Assembly: GCA_036245525.1 (NCBI GenBank)
Contig: BTPG01000001.1
Coordinates: 221,752,774 to 221,816,773 of the forward strand
Reading direction: 5' to 3'
Source of the DNA: Semisulcospira habei
Lineage: Eukaryota; Mollusca; Gastropoda; Semisulcospiridae
DNA: 64,000 nucleotides
The notes below the pieces were generated by a model, which did no database searches, was not told the DNA's origin, and saw only the letters and a list, made by a program, of their open reading frames with translations. A program made the position numbers and the translations under genes. Shown piece after piece: positions 33,331-44,270 of the stretch; within the stretch, counting starts at the first letter, position 1, and each line of letters begins with the position of its first letter.

Positions 33331-33604
33331 AGTTCAAATCCCATAGTGGGCAAAAATGAATTTTTTTTCTAAAATGTATTTTAAAAAAAAAAAAACTTAC
33401 TGATGGCATTACTATATGGAATACACTCAATTGCCTGTAGATTTCAGCCCAAAGCCCTACACAACTGGGGAGGAGACACCGGGGATCCAAGTATAGGCGC
33501 CCGGGTGTCCTCCCCTAACAACCTATCCCGCCATGCGTGTGGAGAACTCACCTCAGTTTCACGCTTAGCCAAGGAGGCAAGCGGGGCAGGTGGGAGGGCC
33601 ATCC

Positions 33605-33690
33605 GAGTAATGCCATCGGTAAGTATTTTTCAAAAAAATACATTTTAGAAAAAAATTCATGTTTTTTCAAAATACATTACTGATGGCATT
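33605..33690. repeat. DIRS D internal complementary region
   Basis: Joins GTAAGTATTTTTC to AAAATTCAT (the 3' end) with GTTTTTTCAAAATACATT (the 5' end), again the complement of a circle junction. Confidence 0.85.
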
Positions 33691-33789
33691 ACTATATGGA
33701 AGAATATCAAAGAGGAGGAGGGTGCCGACACCCAACCCCTAACATAGAGCCCTCCGCTAGCCGCAAGGAGCACTCCCGACGATTTCAGC

Positions 33790-34520
33790 TAAGAAGTGGC
33801 TATGGCGCTGTGGCGCGCGGAGGGAGTGCTGGGCCATGGAGAGGACACCCAACAAGACCAGGGAGTCACGCTGGCCAGATAGGTCGCGGAGGTAGAAGCG
33901 GGAGAAAGTGGAACAGCACACCTGCCTACTGCCCGTCCCAAAGTCATAACCGAGCAGAAAGCGGTCAAGGCCGCTCAGGGGCTACTGCTCGTACTTCATG
34001 CAGCCGGAACTGTAACCTTCTATCCCGTAAAGGGAGAGGTTGGGTAGGCCAACGAGTCACCCACTGAAGCCAAGGCGAACTGTCTGGGTCGAGCTACTCG
34101 GCCTGCCTGACGAAGGGGTAGGAAGAGGAGGGCAGGCCAGACGGTGTGGCCGTTAGCAGTGCAGGAACTGCAGTGCCTGAACTAGGTCCTGACGACGTGC
34201 CCCGTGGGTCGGTCGTCCCCTGACTGGGGGTAAGGTCAGCCACTGGGGAGCAGCCGAGAGAGGCCGGCTCATGACCCGAAGGCCGGGTCGATGAGAAGTT
34301 GCGACGAGTGAAGGCTCGGACTGCCCACCTGCGGGGCGGACCGAGAAAGCATGCGGCTCGCACCCGCGGAAGCCGTGGCGAGCGCCAGGAGGAACACGTT
34401 TCCGGGCCAGGACGGAGAACCGTGCCAAGGCAGGGGTTCGAAGCAGTCTGTAAATAGCCACGTCTGGGTCCAGACGAGGTCCCACCGAGGTAAGAGAGAA
34501 CCGGAGAGAGGACATCTGAA
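33790..34520 (-). pseudogene. DIRS D tyrosine recombinase relic
   Basis: Matches other copies at FSRFYLRDLSGQRDSLVLLG (with the catalytic Tyr), then patchily at PALARFSVLARK and QDLVQALQFL. The HxxR box is not recognisable. Frame changes are frequent. Confidence 0.7.
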
Positions 34521-34539
34521 TTCAAGGTCCCAAGGACCG

Positions 34540-37235
34540 AAAAACTCGCCAGGGCCGGATCCTAAAGGCCCCGGCTGAGGGAAGCGAGTACGATTACGGA
34601 GCGGTAACTCTTGACGGAAAAAGGAGCTTAACCTTGGACGTCGAAGAACCCTAAGGGGAACTCCGCCCGTAGGGATAGTGAGATCGTGGGGGCGGAACCG
34701 CCGAGAGGTGCACTCCGATTGGTAGAATCTCTCCTAGCCGTCGCGCACAACACTGGTGCCAGTCTGTGGGCTGCTGCCATAGCCGTCCCGCCGCCTCCGA
34801 GAATCCAAAGCAGGGGGGCCACCAGGAAGAGAGCCGTGGAGCAGGAAGAAGATACTGCAGAATCTTCGGCACCACACCAAAAGGGAACAGGGAACGGGGA
34901 ACAGGGAAAAGGCCACAGGGAACAGTCCATCCCAAGAAGAACAGCGCGTCTGAAGCCCAGGCGAGAGGCTGAGCCCATGGTTCTCTCAGTGCCTAGCCGG
35001 AGGCCAAAGGCCCCATAACCCAACCGGCCCAGGGTAACGGGCAGGACTCTAGGCTGTAACCGTACACCTGGGAGGGCCGGTAGAGTGTGGCGTAGCCCTA
35101 GCCGCGCCTAAGCCCAAAGAAGAAGGCGGGTCGAGCTCGCGCAAAGTCGGGTTCGCCTGACTCCCCAAAAAGGTGAGAGGCAGCCGACAGGAATCGAAGT
35201 GTCGTCCTTACGAGGGTAACTGTCTCCAGTCTGGTCAAGGAAGTCCCCACAAGCATGCTGCCGCGGACTTGTTTGGAGGCGGTAGCGAAGATCCGCCCTG
35301 AAAGAAGACCGGACTCCTAGTACCGAAGACAAGCTGCGCGATGACTACAGCGTCCGGCCAGCACGCTCAACTGAGCGCGGTCCCGGAAATCCTGACTGAA
35401 GTGCTGCATTCTTGCCCTCGGAGCGTGGTCAGAGCCGTCCTCTCGGGTCTGTACCTGCTACCGGTGAAGAAGCTCGCTCTCGTAGCTAACTCTCGCCGAA
35501 CCACTGCCACAGGGCAGGAACCACTCGGGAAGGTCCTAAATGGAGCGCTGACCTCCTGCGTAGGGCAAAGAGGACAAGGTCCCACCTTCTTGGAAGCAGC
35601 AACGTAGGGCTAACCAGCTAAAGTGATGAAACCTGTTCCCGCGTCCAACCTCGAGCCGAAGCAGTCGGCGGAACCGGGCAGAGTCCACTAGTCGTGTGGG
35701 AGCTGCCAACTGTTTCCTGTAAGAATCCGAGTCGCCGACGTCGGCGGAACCGGACAGCGTCCAAAGGAGGGTAGCTGCCGGAGCAGGATAACGGGCCCGT
35801 GACCGAAGTCGCGGCGTTGACTGTTCTGTCGTCTGCAAGAAACACTAAGCATCAGCGTAACTGTAGATTAACATGTGTCGACAAGTCGACGGAAGCCAGC
35901 CAGAGCGTTAGCCGGGTCAGAGTTAGCTGCCGGAGTAAGAACGGACGCGCAACCGAAGTCGCAGCGTCAACTGTTCCAACGCCTGGTAGAGCCCCAAACC
36001 GGGACTGTGGGGATTACCAGCATGTTAGACTTGGGAGTCTGTAACTAAAGCTCAGCTCTAGTAGCAGCGGCCAGAAAGGGTGCACCAGACGGGTCTGTGT
36101 TAGCTGCCGGCGCAGGAGGACGGGCTCGCGGCCTAAGCTGCGGCGTTGACCATAGTCTCACCAGGTGAAAAATCACTAGTCGGGTCTGAGGGTCTTACCG
36201 GAGTTGGACCTATACCGTGCTGGGCTTGCCAGCTGCAACATAGCGTACCAAGGAACCAAGCGCAAGCGCCCCCGCAGGTACACAAGAACAGTGGAACCGA
36301 ACGAAGAAGATCACGGCATATGCTGACACACGGCGCCCTACCCCATCCCATGAGCGCCGGACAGAAGCTGAGACCGAGATTCACCTTGCCAGAATGCAAG
36401 GAAGAGGCAAGAAAGAACGTAACAAAAAGAGTAGCCAGACGCCGTCCCACCAAGATGGCAATGAAAACCGATACCCGTCCAGCCAAGGGTTGCGAACGGC
36501 GCAGGAAGCAGAGACGCCAGCCACAACTGGCCGGCGAAGATGGAACAGCACCGCGAGGCAAAGGTAGCAACCAGGGCCTACGCAAGTCCACAACTAGCCA
36601 AGGCGAAGCCAGAGGGCACAAAGCCGAAGAAGGCTTGTCGTACCAGGGCGAAGAACGCACTGGTGAGGTCCCGGAAGCCGGCTGGCTGAAGGAGGGACTA
36701 GCGACGCTAGGCCTGCCTCTGCGCGTAGAACCCCGCGGAAGCCTGTCTATTCAAAGAGTGAAGGAGGACAGAAGAAGAGGGGGAGGAACTTCGCCAACAC
36801 CCAAAGCGAGAAAGTCGGCGAGCTGAGCGAAGAGCCGACGTCGTCCGAAGAGGAGACCGACGTGACCGCTAACAGGCGGGGGAAGGAACCAGTCGTAGAG
36901 TCTCGAAAGAAGAAGGCGACAGCCGAATCCATAGGATGACAGCTGAGAATATCCGGTTCGAATATCCGGTCCATCCCTCGAGGCGCAAGGAGGGACGAGC
37001 GGCTCCCAGAGCGCCGAAACGCCGCGCGAGAGGAAGACGCAACCCGCCCGCGAAGCCCGCAGGCGGCGCGTCATACGGGCGGAGGGACCGCGAAAGACGG
37101 ACGGTCAGCAGTGAACTGAGATCCGAACGCGGGTGCCGGAGACCGCTCCCCGAGCGGAACCGGTCTAGGGACATGAGTCCGGGTCCCGCCGGGCCCGCTG
37201 GGAGGGGGGGGGGGGGGGGGACCCACCGTAGTCGC
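34540..37235. other. Filler of element D, no recognised gene
   Basis: GC-rich sequence with diffuse tandem duplications, notably around GTTAGCTGCCGG and GAAGTCGCGGCGTTGACTGT (35640-36150, at least three diverged units). Open frames exist on both strands but have biased, Arg-rich composition and no recognisable domain. Confidence 0.55.
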
Positions 37236-37239
37236 CCAC

Positions 37240-38410
37240 GACCGCTCAGCAAAGCAAGGCGGGGGGGGGGAACAGTCCAAAGTCACGCCAAGACCGCTCA
37301 GCGAAAGCGAAGCAATGAGGGGACAGACTAAAGTCACGCCAAACCCGCTCAGCGAAAGCGAAGCGGGGAGGGGACAGTCTATAGTCACGCCTAGTCCGCT
37401 CAGCGAAAGCGAAGCGGGGAGGGGACAGTCAAAGTCACGCCAAGCCCGCTCAGCGAAAGCGAAGCGGGGAGGGGACAGTCTGTAGCCACACCAAGCCCGC
37501 TCAGCCAACAGCGAAGCGGGGAGGGGACAGTCTATAATCACGCCAAGCCTGCTCAGCAAAAGCGAAGCAGGAAGGGGACAGTCTTAAAGTCACGCCAAGC
37601 CCGCTCAGTGAAGAGCAAAGCGGGGAGGGGACAGTCTGTAGTCACGCCAAGCCCGCTCAGCAAAAAGCGAAGCGGGGAGGGGACAGTCTATAATCACGCC
37701 AAGCCTGCTCAGCCGAAGCGAAGCAGGGAGGGGACAGTCTTCAGTAGCAGATACACGGTCCGTTCGTGTCATGCGACTGTGCGCGATCTGATGGGTTTCC
37801 AGGGCAACCATCAGATTTCTGACGTCACCATCGGATCGTGCGGGCTGCGGGACGAGTAGAGGCTGGCGCTACTTTCATCCCGCAGAGTCTGACGGCTGGC
37901 ACCGGATGACCAATCACATTGCGAGTTTCGCGCACACCCCTCACTTTTGAAAAAATGGCGCTGCTGCCGTGTTAATCCGCCATTGTTTACCGAAGCAGAG
38001 ACCTTGACCTCGTCTGGAATTTCCAGCAGGCAGTGGTATCTGCGGGTCGGGCTAGGCAGGAACGTGGAGCGCTCCATCCCGTCAGACATCCGATCAGGCG
38101 GCCGACCGTCCCGCACAGTCGCACGACACGAACTGACCGTGTATCTGCGCCTTTAAAGCCACGCCAAGCCCGCTCAGTGAAGAGCGAAGCGGGGAGGGGA
38201 CAGTCTGTTGTCACGCCAAGCCCGCTCAGCAAAAGCGAAGCGGGGAGGGGACAGTCTACAATCACGCCAAGCCTGCTCAGCAAAAGCGAAGCAGGGAGGG
38301 GACAGTCTTAAAGTCACGCCAAGCCCGCTCAGCGAAAAGCAAAGCGGGGAAGGGACAGTCTGAAGTCACGCCAAGCCCGCTCAGCAGAAGGCGAAGCGGG
38401 GAGGGGACAG
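37240..38410. repeat. ~55 bp minisatellite inside DIRS D
   Basis: More than a dozen units of GTCACGCCAAGCCCGCTCAG, then CGAAAGCGAAGCGGGGAGGG and GACAGTCT. Each unit holds an inverted repeat, CCCGCT/AGCGGG, around a short A-rich loop. The array is interrupted at 37745-38150 by another insertion. Confidence 0.92.
37745..38150. mobile_element. ~405 bp TIR element (MITE) within the minisatellite
   Basis: The left end, GCAGATACACGGTC and then GTTCGTGTC, GCGACTGTGCG, is mirrored at the right end over about 38 bp with few mismatches. Flanks rejoin to a normal minisatellite unit (GACAGTCTT / AAAGCCACGCC). No coding potential. The superfamily is unclear; any target duplication is 2-3 bp. Confidence 0.75.
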
Positions 38411-38480
38411 TTGGGGTGAACGAATCCGCACCTGTAAATAAATGTCTGAGTCACACCGAGCCCGCCTGGAAAGTTCGGGG

Positions 38481-38518
<38 letters not shown>

Positions 38519-38995
38519 AGAAGGTGTCACGCCAAGCCCGCTCAGGAAAAGCGAAGCGGGGAGGGGACAAAGGTGCGCACGAATCCGCACCTGAGAGTAA
38601 AAGTCTGAGTCACACCGGGCCCGCCTGGAAAGATCGGGGCGGGGGCAGAAAGTGTCACGCCAAGCCCGCTCAGGAAAAGCGAAGCGGGGAGGGGACAAAT
38701 GGTGCGTACGGATCCGCACCTGTGAGTAAAAGTCTGAGTCACACCGGGCCCGCCTGGAAAGTTCGGGGGGGGGGGGGGGGGGGGGGGGGGACAGAAAAGT
38801 GTCACGCCAAGCCCGCTCAGGAAAAGCGAAGCGGGGAGGGGACAAATGGTGTGCACGAATCCACACCTGTGAGTAAATATCTGAGTCACACCGGGCCCAC
38901 CTGGAAAATACGGGACGGGGGGGGGGGGGGGGGGACAGAAAGTTGTCACGCCAAGCCCGCTCAGGAAGGCGGAGCGGGGAAGGGACAATCAATTT
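38410..38995. repeat. Higher-order repeat with poly-G runs in DIRS D
   Basis: Four units of about 130-170 bp, each with CGAATCCGCACCTGTGAGTA, GTCACACCGGGCCCGCCTGG, a G-run and one minisatellite unit. G-runs at about 38482-38516, 38765-38790 and 38917-38934 are likely to be of uncertain length. Confidence 0.85.
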
Positions 38996-39244
38996 GTGGC
39001 CCGCGACCCCCACTCCGAAGCCTCGGAGCATGGGGTGCGCATGACCATGGTCACACCGGGCCCGCCTGGGGGGGGGGGGTGACGTAACGCAGGAAACCGG
39101 GTCCGCTCGGACGAATCAGAGCGGGCAGGTAACCTCTTTAGTACAAAATAATAGAGCTTCCGTCACGCCAAAATGGGGAGCACGACCCTGATACTCGCCT
39201 GCCCTGCTCAGAAGACTCGGAGAGGGTAGGGAGTTTCTGCGCGG

Positions 39245-39517
39245 CTAAGGTAAAAGAAGGGGACTTACCTGCGGGCTGGAAGGCCCAGAAGCCGTAGTGA
39301 AGTGGGGCCCGAGAAGCCGACGTAGCGACGCCATCCTGCGGAGAAGTCCGGGGAGAACCCGGAAGAAAAGACACATCCGTAGGATCCACACCTGAGACCG
39401 CTGGTCCTCACTCCCATCGGCACACACGTCACACATCCTGTCGGAAGAGCAGAAGAGTACGGCTGGCAGGCGACGAGGGCGTCCGAGGGCCACAGAAATC
39501 CTCACAAAAGGGGGCAA
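39245..39517 (-). pseudogene. DIRS D gag-like N-terminal remnant
   Basis: It encodes CSSDRMCDVCADGSED, comparable to CASDRSCDLCSTRPE in element A. It sits where ORF1 should start, about 350 bp from the 5' ITR. The rest of gag is gone. Confidence 0.5.
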
Positions 39518-40438
39518 ACTTCAACAGAAGCCACCATAACGTTCGATGTACACTGTTCACAGGAAGGAACACACTCAAGCGCCGAACTCACACCGCGAGG
39601 CAAAAGCCACGTGAGTAAAGTCACCAGCTAAAACCCCCAGGCTGCAGCCAAGGACGAAGTTCACTGAAAGTCAAACCGGTCGGCGCTAAGTCCACACACA
39701 GTAAAAAACGTTGAAGTGTAGAACACATCAACGAAGTACACCGAGTCCAAGGAGAAGTCAACAACAAGGCAAAAAGCCAAGTAGTAGAAAACCACAGAAG
39801 AACCGGTCAAAAACCGTAGCAAGGCAAAAGCCCGACCGTCCACGGTCGAGCTAAGAGTAAAACTGAGGTGAGTTCTCCACACGCATGGCGGGATAGGTTG
39901 GTAGGGGAGGACACCCGGGCGTCTAAAAGTGGATCCCCGGTGTCTCCTCCCCAGTTGTGTAGGGGACACAACTTTGGGCTGAAATCTACAGGCAATTGAG
40001 TGTATTCCATATAGTAATGCCATCGGTAATGTATTTTGAAAAAACAAATGGGACATGGATTTGCGACAGCAAGGGTTCATGAGAATTTAAGCCTCTTGCA
40101 GACGAAAGAAACTGGCTGAAGGACTGGTCTCTTGTCTTTGTGTACTGACCAGCCTTGAGAATTTATCGAGGGTTGACTGCCGAAAAGCAGTATCTTGCTT
40201 TTTCCTAGTTTTGCAGGAGACGCTTTTGAAATTTTGGACCTACTTTGAACCTTTCTGTACAATGCAAGAATTTAAGATGCCCCTCAAAATTTTACAATGT
40301 TATTGGGCAGCCTATTTTATTATGCATATCCATGGTATTATGGCTATATCTAAATTCTGGTTTGAATTATTAAAGAAACCGTAACACGAGTGAAGATACT
40401 ATATGTCTGGCAATCGGAAAGGCGATAAATAATGGCAG

Positions 40439-40720
40439 CAGAAACACCGTATCTCAACATACGAGAACCTTTCGCTGACAGAGCCTGCAAAGTGTTGACT
40501 GCCGAAACACCGTATCTCAACATACGACAACCTTTTGCTGACAGATCCTGCAAAGTGTTGACTGCCGAAACACCGTATCTTAACATACGACAACCTTTTG
40601 CTAACAGATCCTGCAAAGTGTTGACTGCCGAAACACTGTATCTCAACATACGACAACCTTTTGCTGACAAATCCTGTAAAGTGTTGACTGCCGAAACCAC
40701 GTATCTTCACATGGCTCCCT
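40439..40720. repeat. 63 bp tandem repeat derived from the TIR
   Basis: About 4.5 units, period 63 (starts near 40441, 40504, 40567, 40630, 40693). Each contains TTGACTGCCGAAACACCGTA, which matches the TIR of the surrounding element. 63 is a multiple of three, so a 99-codon frame runs through it, but this follows from the period. Confidence 0.9.
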
Positions 40721-41103
40721 CACTGTGTTAGAAAACCAAAGGTTTCAGAGGGGAAGCGGGCAGCCAGATTCATGTAAATTGTTCTACTTGGCATCTGCCG
40801 TGAACAAAGTAGACAGAAAGCGTGTCTAGAAATGATTTATTTTAAACTAACACTATTCCACAGGTAATTCTCCAGTCTGTCATTCGCAAATTCTGTTTTA
40901 CTATTTGAAGTATTTGGTGATAATGCATTAGAAAAGCATTTATGTAGACACATTATACGTACTCATAGCACACTGATTTGACTTATTTTTAATTGGTATA
41001 GTCGCTATACTGCCAGTACGTTGAAGACAATTATTGTGGAAAATCACGTTATGTGGCAACCATGCAACTCTCACAATACATTAACAAAACATAATCAAAT
41101 GTA

Positions 41104-41104
<1 letters not shown>

Positions 41105-41182
<78 letters not shown>
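41105..41182. repeat. (GA)n microsatellite
   Basis: About 78 bp of nearly pure GA at the 3' end of the LINE tail at 41183-41650. Confidence 0.95.
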
Positions 41183-41186
<4 letters not shown>

Positions 41187-41650
41187 AATGAAACTTTATT
41201 CGCCAACGGATAAAATAATTAGCACATGGGCCATTTTTCGGACTTGACGTTTTTACTCTACACAAAATAGTCAAACAGTGCATCGAGATATAAAGTGTCT
41301 TTTCACACACACTCTCGTACAATCATGTTGACTGGCTTGCATATATATTATAATGCACGGCAATAGAATAGTTTACAGTAAAAGCATGGTGGATAGATAA
41401 CATGTTCAGGATTAGTGGATCATGAGGGGAAAAAAAACAACTCTGAAGAGTTTATGCTGGACTTAATAAAGAGGATTTCTATACACAAAGAGAGTGACCT
41501 GCAGTGCGTTATGCTCGATGGCAAGGTGTTCCATAATGAGCCACCGGAAAATGCATGGCTAGTTTTAAATATGTCAATTCTGGGACGTGGCATCATAAAA
41601 TTTCTTCTATACGTGGAATAACCCAGGTCAGATTTAGTAAAACGTTTGCA
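41183..41650 (-). mobile_element. 5'-truncated LINE tail
   Basis: Minus-strand coding gives GYSTYRRNFMMPRPRIDIFK and AFSGGSLWNTLPSSI, the typical last residues of many non-LTR ORF2 proteins. A 3' UTR and the (GA)n tail follow. Clear target duplications were not seen. Confidence 0.7.
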
Positions 41651-41699
41651 TAGCTATTCCGGAGAGACAGACAGAGAGACAGACAGAGAGGATAGCAAA

Positions 41700-42420
41700 C
41701 TATTTTACAGCTGTACCTTTAAATCCGGCGTTAATGACTGACTGCTCCATTTACAAAAATATTACTCCAATAGAGAAAATAACACTTCATCACGTTGTTG
41801 GCCATTTTCGCGCCATCACAATAAGACAGCTTTCGGCACACACTGGTAATGCTGTCAAATTGTTCACGAGTATGAACCTCACAATTTCCACAAAGGCGAT
41901 TAGCGTATATTTAATTGTAGTAAAGTCTTTGATGCACTGACAAATGTTTTGTTTATAGGACGATTTTCACAACGCAAGCTGTGTGTCACAGTAGTACATG
42001 AAGTTGGCTGTTTCGCATGGCGTGGCCTAGAACTTTCTGAGACAGACAGTGTTGAAAGAAAAAACTTTTTGCAAACCCGCTTTTTTTCCCCGTCTACGTT
42101 AAAAAAAAAACTCTGCTCAGGCTCCGTTTTGGGGGATAGGGGTTTGTTGTCTTTTCCTTGCAATGTTTTTGTGTTTTTTCCTCTACATTTGAACAGATAA
42201 AGGACTTTTGCTTTTCACAGACGCCCAAGCTGTAAAATGCCTCAAACAGTGCTTGCCGTTCTGATTCATAATCCCTGCTGCATTTAAAACGGCAATTGGA
42301 GCAGTCTATTGGTTTATTTTCTTTGCAGGTACTATTTTCCCGTTTCGGATACATACTCCTTTCCCTGCACCCACAAAGCCTTTCTTGAATTTTTCTTCCA
42401 GGTATCTGGCATGGCAAATT
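41700..42420 (-). pseudogene. Transposase-like Cys-rich fragment
   Basis: It encodes DCSNCRFKCSRDYESERQAL, FEAFYSLGVCEKQKSFICSN and, after a frameshift near 42105, FFFNVDGEKKRVCKKFFLST. This C-x2-C-x3-C plus VCKxFFLxTL pattern occurs at the N terminus of a widespread family of eukaryotic transposase-like proteins. The catalytic DDE region was not found and may have been removed by the LINE insertion. Confidence 0.5.
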
Positions 42421-42439
42421 TCTTCATAAACAGCTTCTT

Positions 42440-44046
42440 TTTTTTTTTTGGGGGGGAGGGGCGGGGGGTGGGGGTGGTGTCTTAAACTTGCCTCGTTTCC
42501 TTGGTGTTTGTGGTTTGGGGGTGCTGTGCAAAGGCGATAATGAAGAAGTATGTCGTGATCTAGGAGTTTGTGGTGTGTTTGGTGGAGACATCTGTTCAAT
42601 GACTAGACTATTTGGCGTGTCGTTTCTGCCACTGGTCTCATACATTGTGTCTTCTTGTGTCTTGCTGGTTTCTGGCACTGTGTCTCTGCTGCCTCGCTTG
42701 TCCGAGTCTCCTTGTGTCCCGCTTTAACGTGTCGCAGGTGGGAAAGGAAATACAGCATCATAGTGTTGGGCTTCAGTCTCAAGTAGTGACAGAATGATCG
42801 GTGATTGATCAACACCAGTGTCACCGGCTTGTGTGTCTGGGTAAAGAATTGTTTCCTAATGAAGCAAGTTATTTGAGTATATTATAACTGGCCTCTTTGT
42901 GCAGTCAGCAAGCGCCTTCAGCAGCAGATCAACTGCGTCGTTGCTCCAGATTCCTGGGGCCCGCAGCTGTTCCATGTTCCAAAAGTATTTTAGGTACCTT
43001 TCATTTTCATCATCTTCATTTGTTGTCAGAAAGCAAAATAAAGTAGGTCGCAAATTTGTCCTCAAGGTAAATGAATATCTGTGTCCTCAGATCAAGCAGG
43101 TGCATGGAAACTGCCTCGAAGAAACAGTTTCCGTCTGCAGCTACTTCTACTGAGTACAATGACCCGGGGCGGTCCGTGGCGCAGTGGTTAAGACGCCTGC
43201 CACCAATGCTAAAGGTGCGAGGTTCGATACCGGGTTTCGGCGTTGGATTTTTCTCCTCTAGTAAGTGACACCGTTAATTCGGGCGGACCGTCGGGGGTTC
43301 TTTCTCCGGGTACTCCGGTTCTTCCACCCCCTCCACTTTGGTACCGGTTTCAGGCCACTTTATAAATTTCAAATACAAGCGATCAAAATTTCCGAAACCT
43401 CAGTAGCTGAGCTGACCCTTCGCACCACGTGAATGTCCTGTGTCTGTCTTCAGAGTGAATGCGTGTGTGTCACGTGAGCGTGCGTGTTGGGTTCAGTTCG
43501 CGGCGCTTTGAGTCGATTCGCAGAATTGGGGAAAAGCGCCTATATAATAACCGGTATTATTATTATTATTATTACAATCCGTTGGCTGATAGCAGATTCT
43601 GAAGCCGACTTCTGTGCACTTCTTGTTCTCTCTGGTGTCGCTTCATCTCCTGCTTGCTCATTGCCTTGGCCAGCTCTATATTGCTGCTTTTGGATAATGT
43701 GTGTTTGCGTTTTCGTCAGTGAAAGTAAAGACGTATTTTCGTCACTTTAATCCTCGTTGGAAGACGTCGGCACTACATCAGCTTGAGGTAATTCAGTGAC
43801 TGGACTGTAAGTGGGATGCTTGATGATGATGTCATTGTAACTCTCATTTTCTTTAGTGGTCAAGTAGGTTATGTCCAGACGTTTGCTCTTGATTTTCGCT
43901 GATAAAGGCTCCAGGTTTGAATGACACCAACTTGCATCCTCTTGCCCTGGCTGCTTGAAGAGTTGCTTGGAGGCTTGAAGGGGCTCATCGTCAGACAGGC
44001 ACCAGTTGCAATTTTCTTGGATGACTCTGGACTGTTGACAAGTCAT
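42440..44046 (-). pseudogene. OTU-domain cysteine protease in transposon, broken
   Basis: The OTU catalytic nucleophile motif VAADGNCFFEAVSMHL is at about 43115-43145. Then come GIWSNDAVDLLLKAL and RPVIIYSNN (42860-42960) and the catalytic HYDAVFPF (about 42745). An upstream acidic and charged region reaches 44046. A SINE (43161-43572) splits the gene just before the DGNC motif, and stops follow LLH and PPATR. OTU proteins cleave ubiquitin; some DNA transposons carry them, with unknown role. Confidence 0.78.
43161..43572 (+). mobile_element. tRNA-derived SINE with (ATT)n tail
   Basis: The head has an A box (GTGGCGCAGTGGTTAAGACG) and a B box (GGTTCGATACC). The tail has GGCGCTTTGAGTCG, AAAGCGCCTATATAATAACC and (ATT)n, a common animal SINE 3' end. 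It is flanked by TACAAT at 43155-43160 and 43573-43578. It interrupts the OTU gene. Confidence 0.88.
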
Positions 44047-44084
44047 ATTTAAAATAAATCAGTTATCATCAGTCTTTATGTTCG

Positions 44085-44270
<186 letters not shown>

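Larger units (their letters stand above)
33356..40045 (-). mobile_element. DIRS-like element D, non-autonomous
   Basis: Bounded by inverted repeats 33356-33573 and 39849-40045, with an ICR at about 33605-33690, so both DIRS ends are complete. Inside are only a broken YR (33790-34520), a remnant of the gag Cys region (about 39380-39500), and about 4.8 kb of GC-rich filler, minisatellite and a small nested TIR element. No RT or RNase H motif was found. Mobilisation, if any, must be in trans. Confidence 0.88.

Noticed and set aside
36146..36826. 226-codon plus-strand frame in element D
   Set aside because: Arg/Lys-rich, with no recognised domain, in GC-rich filler where both strands show long frames.
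37240..38410. CRISPR-like array
   Set aside because: Units are contiguous tandem repeats with no unique spacers, inside a eukaryotic retrotransposon.
25015..40045. Elements C and D as one very large transposon
   Set aside because: An MTOR exon (33088-33203) and host intron lie between them, and each has its own 3' ITR and ICR.
40432..40731. 99-codon repetitive protein gene
   Set aside because: The frame follows from a 63 bp period (21 codons) in TIR-derived repeats. There is no start context or conserved domain.
43161..43240. tRNA gene on the plus strand
   Set aside because: Promoter boxes only, followed by a SINE body and (ATT)n tail.
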